From Candidatus Poseidoniia archaeon (lineage in GTDB: Archaea; Thermoplasmatota; Poseidoniia; MGIII; CG-Epi1), in contig JASMLC010000010.1 in the NCBI GenBank assembly GCA_030748895.1, positions 1 through 48,763 of the forward strand: DNA of 48,763 nucleotides, in the 5' to 3' direction. The position numbers and the translations under genes are program-made. Of the stretch, positions 13,813-22,680 are shown one piece after another. Below the pieces are notes generated by a model that was not told where the DNA came from, made no database searches, and saw only the letters and a list, made by a program, of their open reading frames with translations. How positions within the stretch are numbered: position 1 is the stretch's first letter; each line of letters opens with the position of its first letter.

Positions 13813-16800
13813 ATGGCCACCCGGTTTTTGCTGCTGGTTACCGCCGCAGTCCTGCTGGCACTCGCCGTCCCCACCGACGGTGAGGTGGACCTGCAGGCGC
13901 TCTCGCTGGAATACGGTTTTGCCGGTGAGGATGAAGTTCCCGTCACGCTTGTTGAGAGCGGCAGGGACAATGCCACTCTGTACCGCTACCTTATCCTGGA
14001 TGACTACTCCGAGGCGCCGGAAAACTGGTCGCAACCCGGGTTCAATGATTCGGGCTGGTTACTTGGCGCGGCACCATTTGCTGACTCGGAAGATGACAAT
14101 GTAGTGCCCGGAACCATCTGGGACACTGAGGGTAGTTCACCGTATGAGAATGACACCCTGCTGGTCAGGCACAGGTTCGACCTGCCGGTCGGAACAATCC
14201 TCTCAGCCGAGATTAATGTTGCATTCTCTAACTACTGCACGCCGTATCTCAATGGTAACCTCATCTACAGTGGTGATGGGGAAGAAGGTGCGAACGGACA
14301 CTCTATGCAATACTGGAACTCCGACGGGACTGAAGACATCTCGCCGGCCCTGTTTGATAGTCACGATAACCTGCTCGCGATTTACGCGCGGGACTATGTC
14401 TGGTCAGTAAACCAGAACCAACAGTGGCTTGACCCACGGATAACTGCCACCCATAATCCATTCAACACGACGACGGAACCGGTAATCCTGGGTGACCAGC
14501 TGACGCTGGTGCTGGGAGTGGCAAACGGAGGCAACGCGACCGCCGAGAATGCCACTATCACGCTGCAGGCCGATGGGGAAACCGTATGGCAGCAGTTCCT
14601 TTCGACAGCCGCCGCTAACACCAACACAACGATAGGGGTGGACTGGACTCCGCACAGGCTGGGTGACATTCCACTCAACCTGAGTATCAGTAGCGAGAGC
14701 AACGAGAGCAGCTACCTCAACAATTCACTGGAGATTATGCTTCATATCCATCACTGGGGGTATGCGCTGGAATACGGTGGCGTCATTCCAGTCGTAAATT
14801 CGACCCTTGTGACGTCACTCAACATCACAGTCCGCAACACCGGGGACCTCCCCGACGTGCTGACGTTCGCTACCAGTGAACGGCCGACGGGCTGGGACAT
14901 TGACTACCTGCCTGGAAGCATGTCGCTCGCTCCTGGAGAAAGTGGTGAACTGCTAGTCAGTGTCGAGGTTTCATCTATGACAACGGATGGAGAATGGAAT
15001 TTCTCAATCGAGACGACGTCGCAGAATTCTGAGCGGCGCGTCAGCTTCCCACTAGTCCAGAGCGGGCGTACTGCCGCGACTGAATGGAGCTGGACCAACT
15101 CCACCAATACCAGCCAGCAGCTCTACGATGACCTGAACTGGACGCTGCCTGGCTTCAACGACTCCGGCTGGCGTATGGATGGTGCTGCACCATTTGGCGA
15201 TAATTCCATAAGTGGAGTGAACTATAACACCGAGTGGGATGGGGACAACTACGCCTACTTCCGCCACGCTTTCAACGTCAGTGACCTCGACATCTACACG
15301 GAAGGCGTGCTGACCCTCAGCATAGCTACCAACGGCGCCGGCGCCCACTACCTCAATGGCAACCTGATTTTTAGCGATCTCGAAGGAGGTGACCACGGCG
15401 CCGATTACTGGAACGAGCAGGAACCCGACAACACGGATGCACTGCTGGAGGGGGAGAATGTCCTTGCTTCGGTGGTCCGCAATAATCAGAATACACAGTG
15501 GTACGACGAGCGGCTCGATGCAGACATCCGGCAAGCGAACCTCTGGAACTTCCACCCGCAGCCGCTCGGCATCTCGGTGCTGCTCGACACGAAAGCGCCC
15601 ACCTCGCTGGTCGAGGACCAGGGCGGCTTCCGCAATTCCACGGAGGTCGAAATTAACTGGCGGCTGCTCGCCAACGCGACCGACCTCGCCGGCTTCCGCA
15701 TCGACTACATGCTCAACAACGGCAGCGGCTGGCCAGGTGAAGACGCATGGGAAGCGCTGGGCGAGTTCAGCGGCTACAACACCACTTTCAGCGGCGGCAG
15801 CAACGGCACCCTCTACCGCTTCCGCTCAATCTCGTTCGACACCCGCGGCAACGTCGAGAGCAAGTCCACCTACGGCACCGAATTCCTCATCGATACTCGC
15901 CCACCCGAGTCGCTACTGCGCGTGGTTGATACCACCGGCAACCCGACCAACCTGACCGGCATCTACCTCGCATGGGAACCCGCCAGCGCTGCCGACTACG
16001 ATATCGCCAGCTACCAGTTGCAACTGCGCAACGGCTCTGGCTGGGATACACTGGCGCTCTCCGGCAGCGCGGGCGAGCACTACTTCGCGCCCGCCACCGA
16101 CGGAGAATACGCGTTCCGCGTGCTCGCGACCGATTACGCCGGCAACGGCGAGGCGAAGCCGGAGGCCGATGTCATAATCAGCTTCGACCGGCAGCGCCCC
16201 GAAGTGACGCTTTCAGCGCTGCCGCAGTTCTGGGGCGAAAGCGTCCTCGCGCTGCAGCTGCTGGGCGACACCAGCGGGCTCGCCGACGTCGAATTGCAAT
16301 ACGCGCTGCTTGCCGAGGGGAGCGAGATGATGCTCGGCTGGGGCACGCTGCCGGTCGCCTGGGACAACGGCAGCGCGCTCTTCCCGGGGCTGGCCGACGG
16401 GCGTAGCTACTGGTTCCGGCTGGCGCCGGTCGACACGGCGGGCAACACCGCCAGCCGCACACCGTATGTTTTCGAGACCAGCAGCGACGGGACGGCTGGC
16501 GCCAGCGTGACGTTGCCGGTGCTTCCGCTGAAACCGGTCTACATCGGGCTGCTCGCCAACGTCGCCGTCGCGGTTGATGTGGAGGGCGACGGCAGCTTCG
16601 AGGTCGAGCTGGACGAGTATTTCGGCAGCGACCCGTCGCAGATGCTCGCCATCCAGTTCCGCGTTGATTACGCCAGCGGAACTCTCCACTTCGGCGACGG
16701 CGAGGATGGCTACCGCCCGGCGGCCAGCGCAACGCTGCGCATCAGCTACGCCGGCTACGACGCGACGACTACGATTGACCTGACGCCGCCCGGCATCGTG

Positions 16801-17475
16801 CAGAGCATGCGCGCCTACAGCGAGAATTTCACGGACGTCGAGCTACAGTGGGAATCGGCGCCCGACGTCAGCAGCTACCGCGTCGAGCGCTCGGGCAACC
16901 TCACGCTCGGCTGGGAATTGCGCGCTGAACTCGCGCCGCAGGAATTCGAGCTGAACAGCTACGCCGAGGAAAACCTCGCGGGGCAGGTGTGGTATTACCG
17001 CGTGATTGCGCTCGACCGTATGGGCTACGAATCTGTGGGAATGGAGTACCTCGGGAGCACCGTTGAGCGGGTGATGGTCGACCTGACCCCACCGACGGCG
17101 GTCGAGACTCCCACCGGCAGCAGCAGCGGCTCGGAAGCACCGGGATGGCTGCTGCCGCTGGTTGTCGGCCTCGCGCTCCTCGGTAGCGGCGTGGCGCTGT
17201 TCGCGTCACGCCGCTCTACGGGCGAAGCCGAAGTGGGGCCTTCGCTCGAGACGGTTGATGCGCTGGTCGAGCCGGTCCCGGATATCGAAGCCATCCCGGA
17301 AGAGGAGGAGCCGGAACCAGACGTTTTCCGCATGGTCTCGGGCAGCGAATACTCGCGCCGCGTGCGCTTCCACTGCCAGAGCGGCTGTGACCGCGAATTC
17401 CCCGGGCTGCGCGACGACGAAGAAATAGTCTGTCCCCACTGCGGCACGCTCGGGCCGGCACCCGAACTGCCTTAA
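13813..17475 (+). CDS. Giant secreted type I membrane protein with cytoplasmic zinc-ribbon tail
   Basis: A 1220-residue cell-surface protein. Residues 1-24 are a signal peptide (ATRFLLLVTAAVLLALAVP). Two copies of a jelly-roll-like module carry the signature GFNDSGW...GAAPF, near residues 75 and 445. Between them is a CARDB-type Ig-like domain rich in N-glycosylation sequons. The second half has several fibronectin-III-like domains (DTRPPESLLRV, DTAGNTASRTPY, DRMGYESVG). A C-terminal transmembrane helix (about 1110-1132) is followed by an acidic linker and a cytoplasmic Cys cluster (CQSGC near 1188, CPHC near 1208) that looks like a zinc ribbon. The first half is less GC-rich than the second. 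It sits directly upstream of an ABC transporter. Likely an adhesin, sensor or degradative scaffold; function unknown. Confidence 0.85.
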   Translation: MATRFLLLVTAAVLLALAVPTDGEVDLQALSLEYGFAGEDEVPVTLVESGRDNATLYRYLILDDYSEAPENWSQPGFNDSGWLLGAAPFADSEDDNVVPGTIWDTEGSSPYENDTLLVRHRFDLPVGTILSAEINVAFSNYCTPYLNGNLIYSGDGEEGANGHSMQYWNSDGTEDISPALFDSHDNLLAIYARDYVWSVNQNQQWLDPRITATHNPFNTTTEPVILGDQLTLVLGVANGGNATAENATITLQADGETVWQQFLSTAAANTNTTIGVDWTPHRLGDIPLNLSISSESNESSYLNNSLEIMLHIHHWGYALEYGGVIPVVNSTLVTSLNITVRNTGDLPDVLTFATSERPTGWDIDYLPGSMSLAPGESGELLVSVEVSSMTTDGEWNFSIETTSQNSERRVSFPLVQSGRTAATEWSWTNSTNTSQQLYDDLNWTLPGFNDSGWRMDGAAPFGDNSISGVNYNTEWDGDNYAYFRHAFNVSDLDIYTEGVLTLSIATNGAGAHYLNGNLIFSDLEGGDHGADYWNEQEPDNTDALLEGENVLASVVRNNQNTQWYDERLDADIRQANLWNFHPQPLGISVLLDTKAPTSLVEDQGGFRNSTEVEINWRLLANATDLAGFRIDYMLNNGSGWPGEDAWEALGEFSGYNTTFSGGSNGTLYRFRSISFDTRGNVESKSTYGTEFLIDTRPPESLLRVVDTTGNPTNLTGIYLAWEPASAADYDIASYQLQLRNGSGWDTLALSGSAGEHYFAPATDGEYAFRVLATDYAGNGEAKPEADVIISFDRQRPEVTLSALPQFWGESVLALQLLGDTSGLADVELQYALLAEGSEMMLGWGTLPVAWDNGSALFPGLADGRSYWFRLAPVDTAGNTASRTPYVFETSSDGTAGASVTLPVLPLKPVYIGLLANVAVAVDVEGDGSFEVELDEYFGSDPSQMLAIQFRVDYASGTLHFGDGEDGYRPAASATLRISYAGYDATTTIDLTPPGIVQSMRAYSENFTDVELQWESAPDVSSYRVERSGNLTLGWELRAELAPQEFELNSYAEENLAGQVWYYRVIALDRMGYESVGMEYLGSTVERVMVDLTPPTAVETPTGSSSGSEAPGWLLPLVVGLALLGSGVALFASRRSTGEAEVGPSLETVDALVEPVPDIEAIPEEEEPEPDVFRMVSGSEYSRRVRFHCQSGCDREFPGLRDDEEIVCPHCGTLGPAPELP

Positions 17476-17497
17476 CCGGCGGTCCGCTGGCGGCGGC

Positions 17498-18271
17498 ATG
17501 TCACTGCTCGAACTGGAGCAGGTCTCGCGCATCTACGAGACGGGGGGCGAGCGCATCCACGCGCTCGACGACTTCAGCCTCACGGTCGAGCAGGGGGCAA
17601 TCGTGCTACTGGTGGGGCCGTCCGGTTCCGGGAAAACGACGCTGCTGAACGTGATTTCGGCGCTCGACGCACCAACCAGCGGCAGCTACCACTTCGGCGG
17701 CGAGCTGGTGCCGCACGACGACGTCGAGGAGATGACCGCCTTTCGGCGCCGGAACGTCGGCTACGTCTTCCAGTTCTTCAACCTGCTCGGCGACCTGACC
17801 GCGCTGGAGAACATCCTGCTGGTGCAAGAACTCACCGACGGCCGCGACGAACCACGCGCGCGCGAGCTACTGGCACTGGTCGGCCTGACCGGCCTTGAAG
17901 AGAGATTCCCGTCCGAGATGAGCGGCGGCCAGCAGCAGCGCGTCGCGATTGCGCGCTCGCTCGCCAAGTCACCGCGGCTGCTGCTGGGCGACGAGCCGAC
18001 CGGTAACCTCGACTCGGAAACGACGCGGCAGGTGATGGAGGTGCTGGTTGACGCCTGCCGCGCCGAGAAAATCACGGCGGTGCTGGTCACTCATGACCAC
18101 GCGCTCGAGCGCTACGCGACGCGCGTCATCGCCATCGACTCCGGTAAGCTGGTCGAGGACCGGCCGGGCGAGCTGGCGACGGTGAAGGGCGCCGTCAAGG
18201 AGGCGGGGCGTTCTTCGAAAAAAGCATTGAAGTTGCTGGCAGAGAAGGCGCGCCGGCTCTCGCAGGTATGA
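17498..18271 (+). CDS. ABC transporter ATP-binding protein (MacB/LolD type)
   Basis: A 257-residue cytoplasmic ATPase powering the permease encoded immediately downstream. Walker A is GPSGSGKT (residues 39-46), the Q-loop is in VFQFFNLLG, the signature is MSGGQQQR, Walker B is LLLGDEP and the H-loop is VTHDH. The C-terminal 40 residues form a basic helical extension beyond the usual core. MacB/LolD-class transporters move lipoproteins or peptides by mechanotransmission, or act in envelope remodelling. The ATG lies 23 nt after the surface-protein stop. A CTTAAC near 17471 could act as its own promoter. The 3' end overlaps the permease gene by 4 nt (ATGA). Confidence 0.93.
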   Translation: MSLLELEQVSRIYETGGERIHALDDFSLTVEQGAIVLLVGPSGSGKTTLLNVISALDAPTSGSYHFGGELVPHDDVEEMTAFRRRNVGYVFQFFNLLGDLTALENILLVQELTDGRDEPRARELLALVGLTGLEERFPSEMSGGQQQRVAIARSLAKSPRLLLGDEPTGNLDSETTRQVMEVLVDACRAEKITAVLVTHDHALERYATRVIAIDSGKLVEDRPGELATVKGAVKEAGRSSKKALKLLAEKARRLSQV

Positions 18272-20694
18272 AGCCGCGACGCGCTGCCTCAGGGTGGTTC
18301 GGGCGGCGACTCGCGCCGCGGCTGCGCTCGCTGCTGCTGCGGCGGATGCTGCGCTCGCTGTGGCGCATCCGCTTCCGGACCGGGGTGATGCTGCTGCTAA
18401 TCCTGATTACGACGCTGACCGGCGTGACGCTCTCCGAGTTCAGCCGCAACGGCGACGCGGTCTACGAGGAGTTCTACAGCGAAACCAGCCTCGCCGACCT
18501 TATCGTCACCACCGGCGAGCAGCACCAGCCGGAGAGCAACTTCTCGGCGGCCTGCGCGGCCTTCGGTGCTGCGCAAGCGTGCGAGACGCGGCTGGCGCTC
18601 GACGGGCAGTTCCTGCGCGACGACGGCGAGTGGATTGCCGCTACGCTCTATGGCCATGCGGGGGCGTCCGCGATAAGCACGCTCTGGTTCAGCGAAGGGC
18701 GCATGGCTTCCGGCGCGGGCGAGGCGGTGGTTGACCGCCACGTGCAGGAGGAGCTGGGCGTCGGGCTGGGCGACACGGTAACGGTTTCGCTCGCGGGCAG
18801 GATGCAGAATTACACTGTCGTGGGCGTCGCCAACTCGCCGCACCACCTCTTCTATGTCGCCAGCTCCTTTACGCTCCTGCCGCAGGATGGAACCTACGCC
18901 GTGCTCTACCTGCCGGTCGGGGAACTGGCGGCCGACGCCGGCCTCGAGCCGGAGAGCAGGAACATGCTGCTGCTTGACCTGCCCGGAACGCCCGCCTACG
19001 ACCTGCAGGACACCAGCGAAGATGAAGGCATTGCGCTGCGCGAGCTGAAGCGGGAGCTCGCGTCAGCGCTGCGCGACGAAGGCGTTGACGGCGCGCTGGT
19101 GGGCGACCGCGGCTCCATCCACTCCGTCGAGTTGCTGCGGCAGGACCTCGAGGGGAGCCGCAAGTCCATCCCGATGACCATCTTCATGCTGGGGGCGGTC
19201 TCGTCGCTGGTGCTGGCGATTTCGATGGAGCGGCTGATACGGACGCAGTATCGCGAAATCGCGGTGATGCGCGCGCTCGGCTTCTCCGCCGCCGAGGTCA
19301 GGAACCACTACCTGCTGGTGCCACTGCTACTCGGCTCCGCCGGCGTCACGCTCGGCGTCGCGCTCGGCGCCTGGTTTTCGGTGGGAATGACCAGCTTCTA
19401 CTTCGACCAGTGGGGCATCCCGCTGGTCAGGGTCGCCCATTACCCCGACCTCTGGCTCGCGGTCACGGCGGGGGTGATGGCAATCGTGATGCTCTTCTCG
19501 CTGCGCCCGGCGCTCCACGCCTCGCGGCTGACGCCGCTGGAGGTGATGGGGCAGCGCGAAATCAAGCGCACGCAGGCGTGGGCGCAGCGGCTGACAGCGT
19601 GGATGCCGGTGACGATGGGGCTCGGCGTGCGCTCGACCTTCCGCAAGCCGCGGCGGCTGCTACTGACAGTCGCAGCGCTGGGGCTGGCGCTAGTCATCCT
19701 GGGCGGCTGGCTGCTGACGATGAGCTCGATGACCGGCTTCATGCGCGATTCGCTCACCGAGGTTGAGCAGTGGGACGCGCAGGCGGTCTTCATGCCGCAG
19801 CAGGAGCCGCAAATGCGCAGCTGGGCTGCTAACCACTCGGGCCTCGAGGCGGAGTGGGTCTCGGTGCTCCCAGGCTCGCCCGCTGGCGACGACCGCACCT
19901 TCATGGTGTGGGGCGTCGGGCAGTTCGGCGACAGCGGAATGCACGGCTTCCGGCTCACGGAGGGTGAATTGCCGCAGGCTGGCGCGCAGCCAGTCGAGGT
20001 GCTGGTGGACCAGGGCGTCGCCGAGTTCCTGGAATGGGAGCCGGGCGAAGTGGTAATCGTCGAGATTGCCGGCAGCGCCGTCGAAGTGCGCGTCACCGGA
20101 ATCACCCTCGAGCTGACGCGCACGCTCTGGCTGCACCGCGACGACCTCGTGGCGATTACCGGCTGGGAGATGGTCAACCTGGTGATGCTGCGTAACGTCG
20201 ATGATGCGGCGCTCGAAGAGCTGGAGCAACAGGCGCTCGTAACGCGCCACGACGACCTGGTCGCGGCGTTTGACAGCTCGATGGAGAAATACCTGGCCAT
20301 CATCTACACCTTCCTCGTCATCGGCGCCGCGATTGCCATCGCCGTCCTCGTCAACACGCTGATTATCAACCTCACCGAACGCGACGCCGAGCTGGCGACG
20401 CTGCGCGTCCTCGGCGCCTCCAAGTGGCGCCTGTCGGGGGTGCTGCTGGTAGAGCACACCATCATTGGCCTGGTGGGTGGGGTAATCGGCGTCGCGGTCG
20501 CAATTGCCGCCAGCAAGTGGATGGTCGCGGTCTTCACAACCTGGTTGTTCCACTTCCCACTCTTTATCGACTGGATGGTCGCGCTCTACCTGTTCCTCTT
20601 CATCCTCATCGCGGCGCTTGCCACCACACTCATTGGCACCTGGCGTATCCGGCGCATGGACCTGGTCAAGAGCATTCAGGAGTTTTCGCAGTAG
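18268..20694 (+). CDS. FtsX-family ABC transporter permease (MacB/LolCE-like)
   Basis: An 808-residue permease with two FtsX cores. A basic N-terminus leads into TM1 (TGVMLLLILITTLTGVTLSEF) and a MacB-like periplasmic domain (residues about 60-290). Three TMs follow, including the ALGFSAAEVRNHYLL coupling-helix motif. The repeated half begins with TM5 near residue 465, has a second extracytoplasmic domain and ends with three TMs bearing the matching RVLGASKWRLSGVLLVEH motif. This duplicated layout fits proteins that do not need a second permease subunit. It is co-translated with the ATPase (ATGA overlap). Being flanked by large surface proteins, it may handle their export, release or lipid modification. 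Confidence 0.9.
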   Translation: MKPRRAASGWFGRRLAPRLRSLLLRRMLRSLWRIRFRTGVMLLLILITTLTGVTLSEFSRNGDAVYEEFYSETSLADLIVTTGEQHQPESNFSAACAAFGAAQACETRLALDGQFLRDDGEWIAATLYGHAGASAISTLWFSEGRMASGAGEAVVDRHVQEELGVGLGDTVTVSLAGRMQNYTVVGVANSPHHLFYVASSFTLLPQDGTYAVLYLPVGELAADAGLEPESRNMLLLDLPGTPAYDLQDTSEDEGIALRELKRELASALRDEGVDGALVGDRGSIHSVELLRQDLEGSRKSIPMTIFMLGAVSSLVLAISMERLIRTQYREIAVMRALGFSAAEVRNHYLLVPLLLGSAGVTLGVALGAWFSVGMTSFYFDQWGIPLVRVAHYPDLWLAVTAGVMAIVMLFSLRPALHASRLTPLEVMGQREIKRTQAWAQRLTAWMPVTMGLGVRSTFRKPRRLLLTVAALGLALVILGGWLLTMSSMTGFMRDSLTEVEQWDAQAVFMPQQEPQMRSWAANHSGLEAEWVSVLPGSPAGDDRTFMVWGVGQFGDSGMHGFRLTEGELPQAGAQPVEVLVDQGVAEFLEWEPGEVVIVEIAGSAVEVRVTGITLELTRTLWLHRDDLVAITGWEMVNLVMLRNVDDAALEELEQQALVTRHDDLVAAFDSSMEKYLAIIYTFLVIGAAIAIAVLVNTLIINLTERDAELATLRVLGASKWRLSGVLLVEHTIIGLVGGVIGVAVAIAASKWMVAVFTTWLFHFPLFIDWMVALYLFLFILIAALATTLIGTWRIRRMDLVKSIQEFSQ

Positions 20695-20720
20695 GGCTAG
20701 ACTTCCATTTCGCCTTCGTT
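20695..20720. repeat. 26-nt copy of the 3' end of the propeller/PKD gene
   Basis: These 26 nt are identical to 22679-22704, which hold the last seven codons (NEGEMEV) and stop of the minus-strand surface gene plus two bases. On minus the copy still reads C-NEGEMEV-stop. It starts immediately after the permease stop codon. It is followed at 20730-20741 by CATTAAGTAAGG, which also occurs at 25332-25343 just beyond the 5' end of the same gene. Confidence 0.8.
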
Positions 20721-20730
20721 GCAAAAAAAC

Positions 20731-20738
20731 ATTAAGTA
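20731..20738 (+). promoter_or_regulatory. TATA box of the 604-residue membrane protein gene
   Basis: ATTAAGTA preceded by an A-run, centred about 26.5 nt before the GTG at 20761; leaderless spacing. Confidence 0.5.
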
Positions 20739-20760
20739 AGGGCCTGAGAAGGCTGGAATC

Positions 20761-22575
20761 GTGTCCGGACGACATTTGCTGCTGGCTGGGCTATCCTGCT
20801 GCCTGCTGGTCCTCCTCTTCTCGGGGCGAGGGGCTGGCGAAGAGTGGAGCGGAGAGCTGGCCGAGGACGTGACGCTCTCGGATACCACGGTGACCGTTTC
20901 CGGAAACCTGACGATTCAGGACGGCGTCACGGTCGTTCTGCGCAACTCGACGCTGGAGTTCGCTGACGGAGGCGCATGGCTTGCCGTCGGCGAAAGCGCC
21001 AGCCTGAGGCTGTGGGATGTTGAGTGCCGCAACCTGACCAGCATTGAGGTGGATGGCGGGAGCCTGTTCATGTCAAACATCACGCTGCCGGATGCCGAGC
21101 TGCAAATTACGAGCGGAAGCGCCTCGCTTGTGGCGAGCAGTTTCGGTACCTTGGTGGAAGAGAATAGTGACGTGAATTCGGGCTACTGGTTGAACGCGCG
21201 CTTTACGACACCGTTCGGAACACCAATCAACGGAGGGAGCTGGAATTTCACTTCTGGCGATAGCAGCTGGTCGGGAAGCATTGGTGAAACGGGAGAGTCT
21301 GGCTGGATAGCCATTCTGGGTGAAGGGGCAGGTACCGGACCAATCAACCTGACAGGGGCTGTGGAAGAAATTCATTTTGGAAAATGGGAAGGCAGCCTGG
21401 CACTGGAAACCAGCCAGATACTCGAAGCACAACTTGAGGTGGGGCTAATGGTCGATGGATTCCAGATTGTCGGTAGCGACTCGCGCCTGACAGACGAGCC
21501 GTTCGAGCTGGTGGTCTCGGTCAGGAACACGGGTACTGCCCACCTCAACGTCAGCGCTACGCTGAGCGTGGTTGACACGCGGTCGTTGTCGCCCCTGAGC
21601 GGGACCGATGGGGGCCAGCTGAGCACGACAGAGATACTGCAAATCCGTTACGGGGAGTCACGCACGATGTCGCTGCCGAGTTCAGGAATTGCCTCACCCG
21701 GTTCCTATCTCTGCTACTATCGCATCTTTGCGGAACAGGTCATCAGTAGCCCGGTCGATGGCGAAGCAGAAATCCTCAGGAGCCAAGTCGGCAGCCCGTT
21801 CAGTGCAGATGATGCGCTTGTGCTGGTCAGTAATGATGACGGGGTAACTACCATCCGGGCGCCCCATCAGGGCATCCAGAAGGAACTGCTTATCAGCCAG
21901 ATAGAGAATGTCACTGCAGGCCAGGAACTGATACTGGTCGAGCTTGACTTCGGTTCCAGTTCCCGCAAGATTGACATTACCAGTCCTCCTTCCGAACCGG
22001 AGAAATTCCTCGGGATAGAGTACCGCTACTGGATGTTCATTCTGCCACTTAGCGTTCTTGCGGGAGCCTATGGTCGGGAGCGCTACAGGCTCGGCAGCTA
22101 TCGTGTCGAGGAGGTCTACCTGCTCGACAGCATTGGCCGCGTCATCGCCCATTCCGGAGCCTCGGACGATTCCGGAATCGACCAGGACATCATGGGGTCG
22201 ATGCTCCAGGCCCTGTCGGACTTCGTTTCAGAGTCATTTCAGGCTGACGAAACCAGGACCCTGAAGAAGCTCGAGCATGGAGATTTACTGCTATTAATCG
22301 AGCGCGGCCGGAATGCGGTGCTGGCGCTGGTCGTCAGGGGACAGGAGAGACCTGAGATTCGTGAGCAGCTGGTGGGGGCGATAGACCTTATTGAAAATCA
22401 GTTCGGCAGCGTCCTCGAGAACTGGGACGGGGACCTGGGTCGTTTCGAGGGTGCTGGTGAAATCATAGAGTCACTCGTCGTTATCCGCGAGTCGGTTACC
22501 TGGTACGTGAACCCAATGGCAATTATCTACAGCACTCGCGACCGGTTTGTCGGCTTCTGGCACCGCTTCTTCTGA
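20761..22575 (+). CDS. Single-pass membrane protein with sensor-like cytoplasmic domain
   Basis: A 604-residue protein. Residues 1-27 are a signal peptide (LLLAGLSCCLLVLLFSGRGAG). The extracellular part (about 28-415) begins with strand-rich segments resembling a parallel beta-helix (NLTIQDGVTVVLRNSTLEF) and continues with a CARDB-like Ig domain (VGLMVDGFQIVG...VSVRNTGTAHLNVSATLSV). One TM lies at about 421-438. The cytoplasmic tail starts EEVYLLDSIGRVIAHSG, then DQDIMGSMLQALSDFVSESF and GDLLLLIERGRNAVLALVVRG. This strand-helix-strand pattern suggests a roadblock/longin- or profilin-like fold, as in archaeal signalling proteins; that is inference. The start is GTG with a TATA box 26.5 nt upstream. 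It follows the permease but probably has its own transcript. Confidence 0.8.
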   Translation: MSGRHLLLAGLSCCLLVLLFSGRGAGEEWSGELAEDVTLSDTTVTVSGNLTIQDGVTVVLRNSTLEFADGGAWLAVGESASLRLWDVECRNLTSIEVDGGSLFMSNITLPDAELQITSGSASLVASSFGTLVEENSDVNSGYWLNARFTTPFGTPINGGSWNFTSGDSSWSGSIGETGESGWIAILGEGAGTGPINLTGAVEEIHFGKWEGSLALETSQILEAQLEVGLMVDGFQIVGSDSRLTDEPFELVVSVRNTGTAHLNVSATLSVVDTRSLSPLSGTDGGQLSTTEILQIRYGESRTMSLPSSGIASPGSYLCYYRIFAEQVISSPVDGEAEILRSQVGSPFSADDALVLVSNDDGVTTIRAPHQGIQKELLISQIENVTAGQELILVELDFGSSSRKIDITSPPSEPEKFLGIEYRYWMFILPLSVLAGAYGRERYRLGSYRVEEVYLLDSIGRVIAHSGASDDSGIDQDIMGSMLQALSDFVSESFQADETRTLKKLEHGDLLLLIERGRNAVLALVVRGQERPEIREQLVGAIDLIENQFGSVLENWDGDLGRFEGAGEIIESLVVIRESVTWYVNPMAIIYSTRDRFVGFWHRFF

Positions 22576-22678
22576 CGCGATTGGCCGTCATCGCGCCGCA
22601 CCAACGGCGTTGAGAAAAACCTGAACTCACTCGGCACTGCAACCCCGATGCGCCCACAGCCCTTCCTGCTGGTATAGT
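22576..22678. other. Intergenic gap between convergent surface genes
   Basis: About 100 nt between two convergent stop codons. I see no ORF, tRNA or promoter. A loose GC-rich inverted pair (GCGCCG / CGGCGT) near 22590-22612 followed by GAGAAAAACC might aid termination, but there is no clear T-tract. Confidence 0.4.
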
Positions 22679-22680
22679 GG

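Noticed and set aside
20697-20888. 63-codon minus-strand ORF ending NEGEMEV
   Set aside because: Only its last seven or so codons are meaningful (copied from the propeller gene end). The rest is antisense to the 604-residue gene.
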